Shown: one piece after another, positions 19,113-29,004 of the stretch
Numbering within the stretch: position 1 is the stretch's first letter
Layout of the letters: the number at the start of each line of letters is the position of its first letter
Translations under genes and position numbers: made by a program
Assembly: GCA_001311805.1 (NCBI GenBank)
Contig: BBCA01000012.1
Location: 1 to 64,000, forward strand
Direction: 5' to 3'
Length of the DNA: 64,000 nt
Source: Lentibacillus juripiscarius JCM 12147
GTDB lineage: Bacteria > Bacillota > Bacilli > Bacillales_D > Amphibacillaceae
The notes under the pieces: model-generated
The model's database searches: none
Seen by the model: the letters and a program-made list of their open reading frames with translations, nothing else
Told to the model about the DNA's origin: nothing

Positions 19113-20392
19113 TTATACCCAGCCGCGGAACCGGGCGGCTTCAGCCATCTTCCGGACACCAACCATATATGCCGCAAGCCTCATATCAACTCGTCTTGTT
19201 TCAGCAGTATCATAAATATTATTGAATGCTTTTATCAGATTTTCATGTAGTTTTTCATCAATTTCTTCTGCAGTCCAATAGTAGCCCTGATTGTTCTGTA
19301 CCCACTCAAAATAGGAGACAGTTACACCGCCTGAGGATGCAAGCACATCCGGTACGAGCAGAACTCCGCGATCCGACAGCATTTTGGTTGCTCCAAGTGT
19401 GGTAGGTCCGTTTGCAGCTTCAACAACAATGGTTGCTTTTATGTTATCCGCATTTTGTTCAGTGATCTGATTCTCAACCGCTGCGGGAACTAAAATGTCA
19501 CAGTCCAATTCCAGCAGTTCCTCGTTCGAAATGGTTTCATTGAATAAATTTGTGACCGTCCCAAAACTGTCGCGCCGGTCCAGCAAGTAATCAATATCAA
19601 GTCCGTCAGGATCATGCAGTGCACCATAGGCATCCGATATTCCTACCACTTTGCGCCCGCATCGTGCAGGAATTTAGCTAGGAAACTGCCGGCATTTCCG
19701 AATCCTTGTACAACAATTCTCGCACCTTTCACATCAATACCCTTTTTCTTGGCAGCTTCGTTGATACAGATTGTAACACCTTTTGCAGTTGCGGATTCTC
19801 TGCCATGTGATCCGCCGAGAACAATTGGTTTACCCGTAATGAATCCCGGATTATTAAACTCGTCAATACGGCTGTATTCATCCATCATCCAGGCCATAAT
19901 TTGTGAGTTTGTAAACACATCCGGAGCAGGGATATCCTTATTCGGGCCGACAATCTGACTGATCGCACGAACGTAGCCACGGCTGAGCCCTTCCAATTCA
20001 CGGAATGACATTTCACGAGGATCGCAAATGATTCCTCCTTTTCCGCCGCCATATGGCAAGTCAACAATACCGGCTTTCAGGCTCATCCATATTGATAAGG
20101 CTTTCACTTCTTTCTCCGTGACGTTCGGATGAAATCGTACCCCGCCTTTTGTTGGTCCAACAGCATCATTGTGCTGTCCCCGATAACCGGTGAAAATCTT
20201 GATAGAGCCATCGTCCATCCGAACCGGAATTCGCACTGTCATCATGCGGATTGGATCTTTCATTAATTCAAATACTTCATCAGGGTAACCCAATTTATCC
20301 AATGCATTTTTGACAACAGTCCGTGTGGAATGCAACACGTCCATACTTTCATTATTCTCCTTAGCAGAATCTGCTGCGTTATCGGCTACCAT
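19113..20392 (-). CDS. gudB: Glutamate dehydrogenase
   Basis: NAD-dependent catabolic glutamate dehydrogenase (glutamate to 2-oxoglutarate). The catalytic Lys motif DLPYGGGKGGI, the Asp block DIPAPDVFTNSQ and the Rossmann motif VQGFGNAGSF are present. ATG 20392 follows AGGAGGTAAATAC. One break at about 19648 (A run in DAGAK, one base short) separates the C-terminal third; repaired length is 426 residues, the family norm. It sits beside mecB (ypbH), as in B. subtilis. Confidence 0.96.
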
Positions 20393-20448
20393 GTATTTAC
20401 CTCCTAGATAATCGAAAAAATATTTTATTATAGCTGTTCTCAGAGATT

Positions 20449-20476
20449 AGTATACACCTTCATAATAAATATGCAA
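20449..20476 (-). promoter_or_regulatory. Sigma-A type promoter of gudB
   Basis: On the minus strand, TTGCAT (20471-20476) and TATACT (20449-20454) are 16 bp apart and about 60 bp upstream of the gudB start. Confidence 0.5.
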
Positions 20477-20553
20477 TAAAATAAATCGATTTTCGCGCGG
20501 AAAAAAGTCAGGCGTGAAGACGGTTGCGCAATACCCGCTACAACCGCCATTTC

Positions 20554-21133
20554 CTAGCCATGAAATACAGCCATTACTTTACTGACAGCGGACGAATCCA
20601 TGATAACTTTCCCATATTCCTTCAGCCTGTGCGAAGTAATGATGCTTGGGAAAGCAAACTCGGACATGATTGCTATCACATCTTCCCTGTCCTTTTGCAG
20701 AAGTTCCTCTTCATGCAATAACATATAATAGCGGTCATTCATATGATATATTTGTCCGCCTGTCACCGGCAATGCCGCAAGATAGGCTGAAACTTGAATG
20801 ATATCTTCAAAGTCATGGAAAGAAAAATTAATTCCTTACTTTCATCCAATGTTACTTTCATTTCAACAAAGTCGTCATCCCATTCCGTCTTCCCTGTTTT
20901 TGTGTTACCACAACATGCATTCCCTGTGCCTGCATCAAATGCACTTGAACGAGCAGTACCCCTTCCAGTTCAAAGCCTAATTCAGTACTTGCTTCATACA
21001 TCATATCGCTGAACAAATTCCGTACATTTGCTGCATCATACCACAGATCCTCTTTCGTAAAACCACGGTCAACCAGATCATCGAACGTCAGGAATATGGT
21101 GAATTGGTTGTCGGACACCCGCTCTATACGCAT
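20554..21133 (-). CDS. mecB: Adaptor protein MecB/YpbH (MecA family)
   Basis: Adaptor that delivers substrates to the ClpC ATPase; MecA-family N-terminal (substrate) and C-terminal (ClpC) domains. MRIERVSDNQFTIFLTFDDL starts the protein, and ITSHRLKEYGKVIMDSSAV lies near the end. ATG 21133 is preceded by AAGGGGGATG. The middle is broken near 20870 and in a T run near 20825; repair restores DDDFVEMKVTLDESKELIFS and about 193 residues. Its position beside gudB favours the YpbH paralogue over MecA. Confidence 0.88.
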
Positions 21134-21447
21134 AAAGCATCCCCCTTTTTCATTGCATGTGAATGCTGCTTTCACCCGCATGACAGATTCATTCTGTCAT
21201 AGCAGCACTGTCTTACTATACTATATGCGGACGAAGCCATTGTTGAACATGATAATTTGTTGCTATGTATTCTGCTGAGACTCCATTTATACCCTTGTCA
21301 GTCTCAGAATCCCATTATACAAATGATTGCTATGAATGAAAAGATATCTGATACAGCCTAAACGGGATGGTTCAGGATGGCATGGTGCTGATCCTGGGAG
21401 GGAAAAATAGAAATAAATGGCCAGAAGTTGAAAGTTTTTACATAAGC

Positions 21448-21478
21448 AATAAAGGCGCCAGAAAATGGCACCTTTTTC
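21448..21478 (-). terminator. Possible terminator of the ypbE-like unit
   Basis: Minus-strand stem AGGTGCC / GGCGCCT (21467-21473 and 21453-21459, one G-U pair) with a 7-nt loop and TTATTG after it. Confidence 0.45.
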
Positions 21479-21571
21479 AAGGGTTAGGAATTTATAGTAT
21501 TGAGATGCTGTGGGTAGTACCGGTAATCCCACAGGACGTGTAGCTTGGCTGTTTTCTATAAGATTGTTGCT

Positions 21572-21638
21572 CGCCCGCGGAAAGCGAAGTGTATTCGGGC
21601 TGCGGGCTAAATAACAACTACCTACACGAAAAGAGCCT
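21572..21638. repeat. Interspersed repeat family 2, copy 2
   Basis: Contains GCGGAAAGCGAAGTGTATTC, GGGCTGCGGGCTAAATAACA and ACGAAAAGAGCC, sharing most positions with the copy at 17755-17850. It begins about 10 bp after the stop of the ypbE-like gene. Confidence 0.7.
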
Positions 21639-21646
21639 TTGTTATA

Positions 21647-21985
21647 TTACATGTGCTGAATAAGTTCCAAGAGCTCTTCTCCCCACAGATAAAATGCACC
21701 ACCAAGCAGCACAAGCAATACAATGATGACGGTCAAGAGACGCAAGGATGCCCTGCTCATTTTCAGCCTAATCCCTTTATGATTCCCGGTGCGCACTTCC
21801 CGGCGCGGCGGCAGATCTAGTATATCAACCTTCTCCCGTGCTGATTCGCCTATTTCCCCGCTTTCCTCCGTTCGCCGGCTGTCACCTTCTTCATTTGTAC
21901 CTTCCACTTCATTAAGCAACTCTCGCAAATCCTTAGCCTGGTCATCTTGCTCTCTTGTTTCCAAATGCAACACACCCCACCTCAT
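21647..21985 (-). CDS. Single-pass membrane protein at the ypbE position
   Basis: 112-residue protein: a charged, Glu-rich cytoplasmic part (residues 1-78), one transmembrane segment (about 82-103) and only a few residues outside. Its place between mecB and the CPBP gene matches ypbE of B. subtilis, but the extracellular LysM domain of YpbE is absent; I see no sequence motif that proves homology. ATG 21985 overlaps the upstream stop as ATGA, yet AGGTGGGG inside it could instead serve a TTG start near 21970. Function unknown. Confidence 0.55.
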   Translation of the reverse strand: MRWGVLHLETREQDDQAKDLRELLNEVEGTNEEGDSRRTEESGEIGESAREKVDILDLPPRREVRTGNHKGIRLKMSRASLRLLTVIIVLLVLLGGAFYLWGEELLELIQHM

Positions 21986-22550
21986 TTTTGCAAGCGAATA
22001 ATCAGGCCTAGCACTAAATCAACAGTAAAATGCGCCATTATAACTGCGGCCAGATTTTCCGTAATGACAAATATATAACCAATGTAAAAACTAACAAGCA
22101 GAACAGAAATAAACAATACGGGCTTTCTTAAATAGCGAACATGTATCAGTGCAAATAAACAGCTTGCGGCAATGTAGCCGAATGAAGTCTGAATAACGCC
22201 GCGGAACAGCAATTCCTCGCTGATAGCCACCGCCAAAGCAATACAAAATATCCCTGGAACCGAACGATTTTTAAATATTCTATCATTCACACCGCCATCA
22301 TCATAATATTTTTTCGGGAAAATGTACATCAGAAGCAAGTCGGCAATAACAATGATGATGCCTGTCAAGAGACCATAATAAAGAATATCATGCATATCCG
22401 CTTCAAATAATTCAAGCCATATGCCCATTCTATCAAAAATAGAATGCTCAGCACGATACCAGTGCCTACAAGGAACAATTGCGTGTATATCAGCTGTTTC
22501 AGCAATTCTTTATCGGATAACTGTTTAATCAGTTCACTCTGTTTCGGCAT
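21982..22550 (-). CDS. ypbD: CPBP-family intramembrane protease YpbD
   Basis: Multi-pass membrane protein of the CPBP (Abi/CaaX protease-like) family. The first active-site motif EELLFRG and the second, FALIHVR, are present, plus HFTVD near the C-terminus. ATG 22550 (MPKQSELIKQ). A T run near 22434-22438 is one base short: read ILFLIEW, expected ILFFDRMGIWLE. Repaired length is about 189 residues. Likely transcribed with recQ and ypbB upstream. Confidence 0.85.
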
Positions 22551-24060
22551 GCTGACCCCGGCGAATATATTTTTAACTTTGCATCCCATGACAAAGCCGG
22601 AAATTCCCCGCCTGTCTGCTCCGGTTCCCAGTTTTTGAAAGAAAATCCGCAATTGCTGCAGCATTCGTATAATGGTGGATTAAACGTCTTTTGAAACCCT
22701 TTGTAAAGTGACTCACGTAAGCAATTATCCTCCTGTATCCAGCTGACTATTTCATACAATTTACGGTTCTTCAAGGCGGAGCGTCTGCTGATAAGGCTGC
22801 TAATTTCCTGAAGTGCTTGTTCCCAGCGGCCATGTCTATGAACAATTCTATTATCCTCTATCATACCATGGGATTCCATCTGATAATGCAAAACCGCCAT
22901 TGAATTTCGTTTAGCTCAAGCATTGGCAAGAGTTCCTCAGTTGGTGGCAGTTCAGACAGCTGCTGCAGTTTTCCGGCAATCGTTTGCAACTCTCCTTCTT
23001 CCGGCAATTCATTCTCGATGATAGAATTGGGAATTGCTTTATCCGCCGGACTATACAGAAGCAAACTGACACTGGATTTTCCATCTCGGCCCGCTCTGCC
23101 TATTTCCTGAATAAAAGATTCAATTTGAAGTGGAAAGTGATAATGGAGAATCAGCCGGATGTTGTGTTTATTAATGCCCATTCCAAATGCACTTGTGCAG
23201 CAAATAACATCGATTTGGTCATTCATGAACTGCTGTTGAATGGTAATTCTGTCCATTTGATCCATGTCACCGTGATAAAATGCAATACGGTGTGAAGGCA
23301 CTTGTTCGGAAAGATATGCTGCTGTCTCCTCCGTTTTCCGTTTGCTCGAAAAATAAATCAATGCTGGTACCCGGTATCGTTTTAACAGACGAACGATGAT
23401 TTCCAATTTCTCTTTGTCACCGGTTACTTCTTTCACCGCGAACGTTATATTGTCCCGATCCATTGGGTATATATGTTTCTTCATGTCAGGCCTGCCCAAG
23501 GATCTTGCAATATCACGCTGCACTTCCGGTGTTGCTGTAGCACTCAAGGCCATGACAACGGGATGATTCAATGCTTTTAAAACCTCTTCAAGTCGCAAGT
23601 AATCAGGGCGGAATTCATGTCCCCATTGCGAGATGCAATGGGCTTCATCTACAACAAACAGCTTGACATGCATCTGCTGCAATCGATGGATGATTTCATT
23701 CTGTTGCAGAAGTTCCGGGGATACATAAATTAATTGGTAATGGTTTAATTCCCGGAAAACACGTTTCTTTTCCAATGGGTTCATAAAACTGTTTAATGCT
23801 ACTGCAGATTTTATTCCTGCAGCCTTTAGCTGTTTAACCTGGTCTTCCATTAACGAAATAAGCGGTGAGACCACAATCGTTACGCCACCTGTTAATGTTG
23901 CAGGCAATTGATAGCATAATGACTTGCCAGAACCCGTCGGCAATATACCCAATACATCGTTTCCGTCCATGGCATCACTGATGATCTCTGCCTGTCCAGA
24001 CCTGAACGAATCTATGTTAAATTTTTCCCATAGCTGCTGTTTCAGCATACGTATATTCAA
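22529..24060 (-). CDS. recQ: ATP-dependent DNA helicase RecQ
   Basis: 3'-5' superfamily 2 helicase. Motif I LPTGSGKSLCYQ, motif II VVDEAHCISQWG, motif III ALSATATPEV and motif VI IQEIGRAGRDGK are all present, then the zinc-binding cysteines (NCLRESLYKGF and ECCSNCGF). A break near 22885 (after LELNEIQ) shifts the last quarter; repaired length is about 505 residues. TTG 24060 overlaps the ypbB stop; ATG 24048 is an alternative. The extreme C-terminus overlaps ypbD and is less certain. Confidence 0.94.
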
Positions 24061-25175
24061 TTCGGATCCCCACTTTTTGTCTCATTTAAAATCCATCCAG
24101 TTGCTGCGCTCAGCATGAAGTGCTCGTTAACTTGGAAATCGTTCTGTGGCAAGTACGAGCCGGATCTGAAAATAACTGATGGATTCACCGACTTCCTGTT
24201 TAATATCTTTAATTTATAGGACAAAGTTTTCTGCGCAGCCTTCTCTATTTCCGTCTGTTCAGTGGAATTCACATACTTACTGAGTGGGAACTCGTCGTCA
24301 TACAAGGCAATTTCAACCAGGTGATCGTAAATGGTGTTCAATTTCAGACGCCGTACCACTGCGATTTCTTCTGCCTCGTATTGTTTGTCCAGCAGGGTTT
24401 TGTTTTTTCAGCTGATTTCGATAACCCGGACTCTGTCGGAAGCTCACTTTTGATACGTCCCAGGAGCGGATATAATGGATACTCTTTTTCGATGATTGTC
24501 AACATGCGATGTATAAGAGCTGTTTTGTATAAAGGGACATCAAGTCGTTCGATATCATACCGTTCGCCTACCTGAAAACTGCTTAATCCATATTGCTGAT
24601 AGCCTGTCAGACTATCGGTAAAAATAGATGCCTCTAAATCGGTAAAGTGGCCCAGAATTTGATACAGTTCTTTGTATAGCCCATTCAGATATGTATCCTG
24701 TTCCTTTCGATATCGGTAAAACGCTTGTTTCACCCAGTCTGTTACAACGGGTTTATCAACAACTGGGATAAAATTCAGGTTGCCCATCCTACTGTTTGTT
24801 AGTGTCTGAATAAGCAGCAGCAATCGTTCCAGAAAAACAGGAGCTAAACGGCAATAATGAAGTCCATTGAAATATCGAAGCGGCAGTTTTTTCCTTCTGT
24901 TTATCCATCCAGCTGGAAGCTTCCTGGGTTGGGACTGCGGCCGATTCACTCCTTAATGGAAGATAGCCATTTTTTTCAAGTTTCTGTATACGCTCGTCAA
25001 AACTCCGCTTTCGAAGTGTTGGATATATACCGTAAAATTGTTCCAATTGATAAAGATGCGCATCCTGTACCGTTTGGATGGAACGTTTCCCCTTAAGCAG
25101 GTGAAAAACGGCGGATATGCTTCGCCCGGCCTGAAATCGTGCGCAGCATGTCAGTATGATCGTATCAAAGAACAT
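24057..25175 (-). CDS. ypbB: YpbB, helix-turn-helix protein
   Basis: Conserved partner gene upstream of recQ in Bacillaceae, with a C-terminal helicase-associated HTH (QTVQDAHLYQLEQFYGIYP-like blocks at the N-terminal side, SKYVNSTEQTEIEKAAQ near the end). Biochemical role unknown. At least two breaks (near 24860-24900 and near 24400) put it in three frames; repaired length is about 370 residues. The start at 25175 (MFFDTIIL) is accepted with moderate confidence. Stop at 24057, overlapping the recQ start. Confidence 0.8.
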
Positions 25176-25280
25176 GGCCAGTCCCCTCTTTTCAGCATTT
25201 TTTCCGTGAAATGCTCTCTATTTATTTTAACATGTTATACACTGGTTGAAATGTTTAAGAGCCCGTTTTACAATAAATTA

Positions 25281-25330
25281 TAGAGGTTGTTCAAAAAGTG
25301 CCCTTTTTATCCTCCTTTTGAACACGATTT
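25281..25330. repeat. Interspersed repeat family 1, copy B (short form)
   Basis: Only the two ends of the element, fused: GAGGTTGTTCAAAAAGTG then CCCTTTTTATCCTCC and TTTTGAACACG. It lies between ypbB and fer. Its last bases (TTGAAC, 25318-25323) stand 17 bp from GATAGT and might supply the -35 of fer. Confidence 0.65.
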
Positions 25331-25371
25331 ATAGTTAGATGATAGTCTAGGGCAGTAAAGGGATGAGATAG

Positions 25372-25626
<255 letters not shown>

Positions 25627-25674
25627 AGAGAAAGCCGATATTTTATCTTTAACACATTTATTGAATAAATCAAC

Positions 25675-25716
25675 AAAAGCGTTCTTAGTGGATTCGACCG
25701 ATAAGAACGCTTTTTG
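25675..25716 (+). terminator. Terminator of fer
   Basis: 13-bp perfect stem AAAAGCGTTCTTA / TAAGAACGCTTTT (25675-25687 and 25702-25714), ending in TTTTTG. Confidence 0.9.
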
Positions 25717-25826
25717 TTTATCAAGCAGCAGGGGTGATTGGGTTTGCTCCTGGAGGGACACTCAATGGACTGGTCAAATCATATGGACCGACCTGCTTCT
25801 GCCCCGTATTCAGAAACATGACTTGA

Positions 25827-26901
25827 TCATACCCGAAATTTTTTAGCCGTCATTAGAATAGCGTCAATCATAGTGACCAAATCTTGACCGTGCGGCACTG
25901 TATTGCCGGGGTCAAAGGAAATACGGAGCTCCCGGCCTTCATCACTGACGGAGAGTTCGGCCGATTCCGGTACTGTCCTGGAAACATGGAACGCTTCCTC
26001 ATCCTTTTTCATTTCCGCTATAGCTGTTTGGAAATCAGCCTGCTCATCAATTGGTATTTCAATCAGGAATTTTCTGCTTCCTTCTTCCGACTGATAGGTT
26101 TTATAAACATTTTTTCCGGGTTTTTAATGGTAGCTGCTGGACAGTTCCAATTTTACCCAGACTTATTTCTTTGTTAAATACGACTTTTTCTACTTGATAA
26201 GGCCGGAACATGCTTGCGAGCAGTTTTTGCAGCATATTAGGCCCACTGGATCCCTCTTCAGCAATAGGAAATTTTTCCGGAAAGTCTGCTTTCACCTGCT
26301 GATTGGCTTCATCCAGCTGGAATGTTGTGTCACCGAATACATAGCTGCTGGTTCCCCATCTGTCTTCCTGCAAATGCCGTCCTAATTCATTCAGATAGTC
26401 ATTTTTATCTGCTGTATCAGGAACAACAAGAGATAGAGGGATGACATATTGTCCCTGAAGATCGGCAACAGCACCATGAATGACAGATGGCTCGTTATCT
26501 GCTGAGTGCATGACAAGGGATTCCGGCGCCTTATCCTGCTGGGAATACGTGTGAGGAGTTTCTTCATTTTCAGCGGTATCCTTCATGACGTTCGCATTGT
26601 CATCTTCTTTACCGGTAATGGCCCGATCCAGTGCATGATTGGCGTCTTCCCCCGCATTCTGTATCACTCCATCATTCAGCATCAGTGGAACCAGTATAAG
26701 GACAAGCCCAAGTGCCATTACACTTGCCAGAACAGGCATCAAAGCAAACCGTTTCTCTTTGTTCCGGCCATGAACGTGACGACGTTTAGAGGAGATACGC
26801 TGAAACAAAGCATCTTTATCCAGATTGTCGTGGATTCTTGGCATCTGTTTCAATGTTTCTTTCAGCTGTTCTTCACTATTGTTCCATTTTTCATTATGCA
26901 T
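25827..26901 (-). CDS. rsiX: Anti-sigma-X factor
   Basis: Membrane anti-sigma factor paired with sigX. The N-terminal cytoplasmic part (about 60 residues, ending in RRHVHGRNKEKR) precedes one transmembrane helix (LMPVLASVMALGLVLILVPL); the large extracellular part carries GKIGTVQQLPLK and IEIPIDEQADFQTA-type blocks. ATG 26901 overlaps the sigX stop (26894-26896), with GAAGGAGGAG upstream. A break near 26115-26125 separates the last 95 residues; repaired length is about 357. Name by position and architecture. Confidence 0.85.
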
Positions 26902-27426
26902 CTCCTCCTTCCTGCTGTTCTGCATTCATATAGTTACGCAGCTGCTTCAGTCCGCGGTGCTGTGTCGTTTTTACTTTACTGACACTGAAATTCAATATCT
27001 CCGCTGTTTCCTGGATGCTGAACGCCTGCAAGTAACGCAGCAGGAGAACGCTTTTCTGATCGGGTGTACATTTATCCAAGTAATAGTACACTGTTTGGAT
27101 CATGTCATTCTGAACGGCAATTTCATCAGGAAGTGCATGTTGATCTGGAATGAATTGACCCTTCTCATGCCAGTCAAAAAACTCCAGAATCCGTTTTCGC
27201 TTCCTTTTTTGTTTACGAAAATAATCAATCGTAATATGCCGGGCTATAGAAAAGAGCCAAGTTTTCTCGCTGCTATCTCCTTTAAACGAACCATAGGACT
27301 GCATTACTTTAATATATACGTCCTGAACGAGGTCTTCACATGTCTGTTTATCCTTCACCATATAAAAATAAACTGGTATAAATCATCGTGGTAATTCTCG
27401 TAGAAATGCTCGAAAATGGAATCCAT
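26894..27426 (-). CDS. sigX: ECF RNA polymerase sigma factor SigX
   Basis: Extracytoplasmic-function sigma factor; in B. subtilis SigX controls cell-surface charge and cationic peptide resistance. Region 2 has TCEDLVQDVYIKVMQSYGSF and TWLFSIARHITIDYFRK; region 4 has SIQETAEILNFSVSKVKT. ATG 27426 (MDSIFEHFYENYHDDL) follows GGGGGATTGG; a T run near 27361-27365 is one base short and hides these 22 residues from the main frame. Repaired length is about 177 residues. It sits beside res genes as in B. subtilis, but a B12 cassette separates them here. Confidence 0.93.
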
Positions 27427-27494
27427 CCCAATCCCCCGTTCATCTCAATAGTCGTCCGCAGCCACTGGTACGTTACACTTATTTTAACTATAGT

Positions 27495-27527
27495 ACAAAA
27501 ATACCAACCTGTTTCAGTTGGTATTTT
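27495..27527 (-). terminator. Terminator of the cobalamin cassette
   Basis: Minus-strand stem AAATACCAAC / GTTGGTATTT (27517-27526 and 27499-27508) followed by TTTGTA. It shows that the open frame of the S component running on to 27348 is an artefact. Confidence 0.85.
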
Positions 27528-28043
27528 GTAATGAAAAACGATTTTGGCATACTTTGTAAAAAAATAAGATATCATTGGATAAAGCAGAATAATAAAGATA
27601 CCGTTCCCAATTGCATGGTTTGTGTCAAATATAAGTCCGCTTAAGTAATACGGCAGAAAGCTCCCGGAAATCGAATAGGCTGTAAGTGAAATAATGAATC
27701 CATATAAATAGCCACTGAATACAGCAAACAATACAATAACGTAAATGGGCACTCTTCTCGGGTACTTACCGATCAGGCCGCTGATAAGCCCAATTAAAGC
27801 CCAGGAAACAACCTGCCAGATGGTCCAGATGCCCATCCCCAGCAACATATTGGAAAGAAATGTTGTTAATAGCGCCAACAGGATGGCTGCCACCGGACCG
27901 AGAAGCAAACCGCAAATGATAACCAATGAAGTGACCGGCTGCACATTCGGCAGAAACGCAAAAGCACTTCTCCCAACAACAGCAAGTGCAGCCAAAAGGG
28001 CCAGTAATGTCAGCTTATAGGTGCTCATTTGTTTATTATTCAT
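27514..28043 (-). CDS. ECF transporter S component, probable corrinoid uptake
   Basis: Integral membrane substrate-binding (S) subunit of an energy-coupling factor transporter, with six hydrophobic segments and the N-terminal signature RSAFAFLPNVQPVTSLVII. The ATPase and T subunits are not nearby, as usual for S units that share a common EcfAA'T module. The cobalamin riboswitch upstream and the transcobalamin-like lipoprotein gene it overlaps (ATG 28043 inside the lipoprotein stop) point to cobalamin or a precursor as substrate; this is inference. One T is probably missing near 27537-27541; repair gives a TGA stop at 27514 and about 176 residues. Unrepaired, the frame runs to 27348 into sigX. 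Confidence 0.8.
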
Positions 28044-28473
28044 AAGAATGCAAATCGAAGTTCACTTCATCGCCCGGTGACAACTCATAGGACGATGCGC
28101 CGACATTGGCCATTTCGCCATTCACTGTAAACATCCATGCTTTCTCTTCCCCTTCTTTCGGGGCCACACGTTCAATTGAGGTAATGAATTTGCCATCCTG
28201 CTCTGTTTCCACATAGAAGTTTTCTTTCAGGACGTCCATCAATATGGCGCCTTCTTCAACTTCGATTTCTTTTTCGTGGATGTATTCTCCCCCGTTATCT
28301 TTGGTTATCGTAATGGTGACGGTGTCTTCGCTTTGCTCCTCTGTATTTTCATTTTCTTCTGCCTGCTGGGTCTGATTGCCAGTCTGGGACTGCTGTTCTT
28401 CATCAGCTCCACAGCCGGCAATAAAGCCCGCAATTAAAAGCATGGACGCAAAACGCAATAACCATTTGTTCAT
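28036..28473 (-). CDS. DUF4430 (transcobalamin-like) lipoprotein
   Basis: 145-residue secreted lipoprotein: basic start MNKWLLRF, hydrophobic segment and lipobox FIAGC (Cys near residue 21), a Gln/Glu-rich linker, then one domain with ILMDVLKENFYVE, KAWMFTVNGEMANVG and ELSPGDEVNFDL. That pattern (a GxxWMFxVNGx core and a late SPGDEV) is that of DUF4430, the domain related to the C-terminal half of intrinsic factor/transcobalamin. ATG 28473 after AGGAGGAATGG. Placed under a cobalamin riboswitch and overlapping an ECF S gene, it is probably a surface corrinoid-capture protein. Intact. Confidence 0.85.
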   Translation of the reverse strand: MNKWLLRFASMLLIAGFIAGCGADEEQQSQTGNQTQQAEENENTEEQSEDTVTITITKDNGGEYIHEKEIEVEEGAILMDVLKENFYVETEQDGKFITSIERVAPKEGEEKAWMFTVNGEMANVGASSYELSPGDEVNFDLHSYE

Positions 28474-28586
28474 TTTCCATTCCTCCTGTTTTGTTTGGTA
28501 GAGCACATGCAGAAAAGAAAACCGTGTTTATGCTTCGCTGCTGGATTAAGGCCTGTTTGGAAGACTTGGTACCGATATATTTTTTA

Positions 28587-28838
28587 CAAAAAGCTACCCC
28601 CTTCTGAGGATAGCTTCGGCAGACAATCGAAACATACATCACCATATGTTCCCGGTTGTCCCAATCACTCAAGTCCTCGGAGCATGGAAACATTCAATGG
28701 TGGCAGGTCTACTGACTTGTGATTCAAACCTACTTCAGGCCCTTCCCGCATGAATCAATCATACAGTGGCTATTGCCTGTTTTGTATGTCACTTACAGTT
28801 GCGAGGACAGTTCCAGACTTTCACTGGATTCCCTTTTA
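28587..28838 (-). promoter_or_regulatory. Cobalamin riboswitch with terminator
   Basis: On the minus strand the leader opens with AAAAGGGAATCCAGTG and GTCTGGAACTGTCCTCGCAA, contains the B12 box GCCACTG (28764-28770), GGGAAGG, and the late block AAGTCAGTAGACCTGCC (28702-28718), all in the order of AdoCbl riboswitches. A hairpin AAGCTATCC / GGGGTAGCTT (28591-28616) followed by TTTTTG is the likely expression platform, so bound cobalamin would stop transcription of the lipoprotein and S-component genes. Confidence 0.93.
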
Positions 28839-28914
28839 AGAGGTTGTTCAAAAGTCCGGTAAAAAGGCCTCGAAATACTCGGACCCCTTTTATCCTTTTT
28901 TGAACACGCACTTT
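28838..28914. repeat. Interspersed repeat family 1, copy C (middle form)
   Basis: Left end GAGGTTGTTCAAAAGTCCGG and TAAAAA, right end CCCTTTTATCC then TTTTTTGAACACGCAC; the interior (GCCTCGAAATACTCGG) is unlike copy A. It directly abuts the 5' end of the cobalamin riboswitch. Confidence 0.7.
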
Positions 28915-29004
28915 AAAACACCACTATTTAAAACAGCTATTCAATTCCGACATCATCATATCACAAAATTCGCTGTCGAACCAGTATCTTTTCCAGTAAT
29001 TGCA

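Larger units (their letters stand above)
21134..21646 (-). other. Intergenic region between mecB and the ypbE-like gene
   Basis: About 510 bp with no recognisable gene. It holds a terminator-like hairpin (21448-21478) and a family 2 repeat (21572-21638), listed separately. An open frame on the minus strand (21287-21532) has no recognisable motif or good start and is not called. Confidence 0.5.

Noticed and set aside
19113..20392. gudB frameshift as a cryptic, switchable gene like that of laboratory B. subtilis
   Set aside because: The B. subtilis case is a 9-bp direct repeat that keeps the frame. Here a single A is missing from a short run, the same fault seen across the window.
21287..21532. 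81-residue open frame on the minus strand
   Set aside because: No ribosome site or motif, and it spans a terminator-like hairpin.
27348..27513. Long C-terminal tail of the ECF S component overlapping sigX
   Set aside because: The tail reads through a strong terminator. One added T gives a stop just inside the hairpin.
28403..28693. Open frame inside the cobalamin riboswitch
   Set aside because: It overlaps conserved riboswitch elements and the terminator. The real downstream start is ATG 28473 with its own ribosome site.
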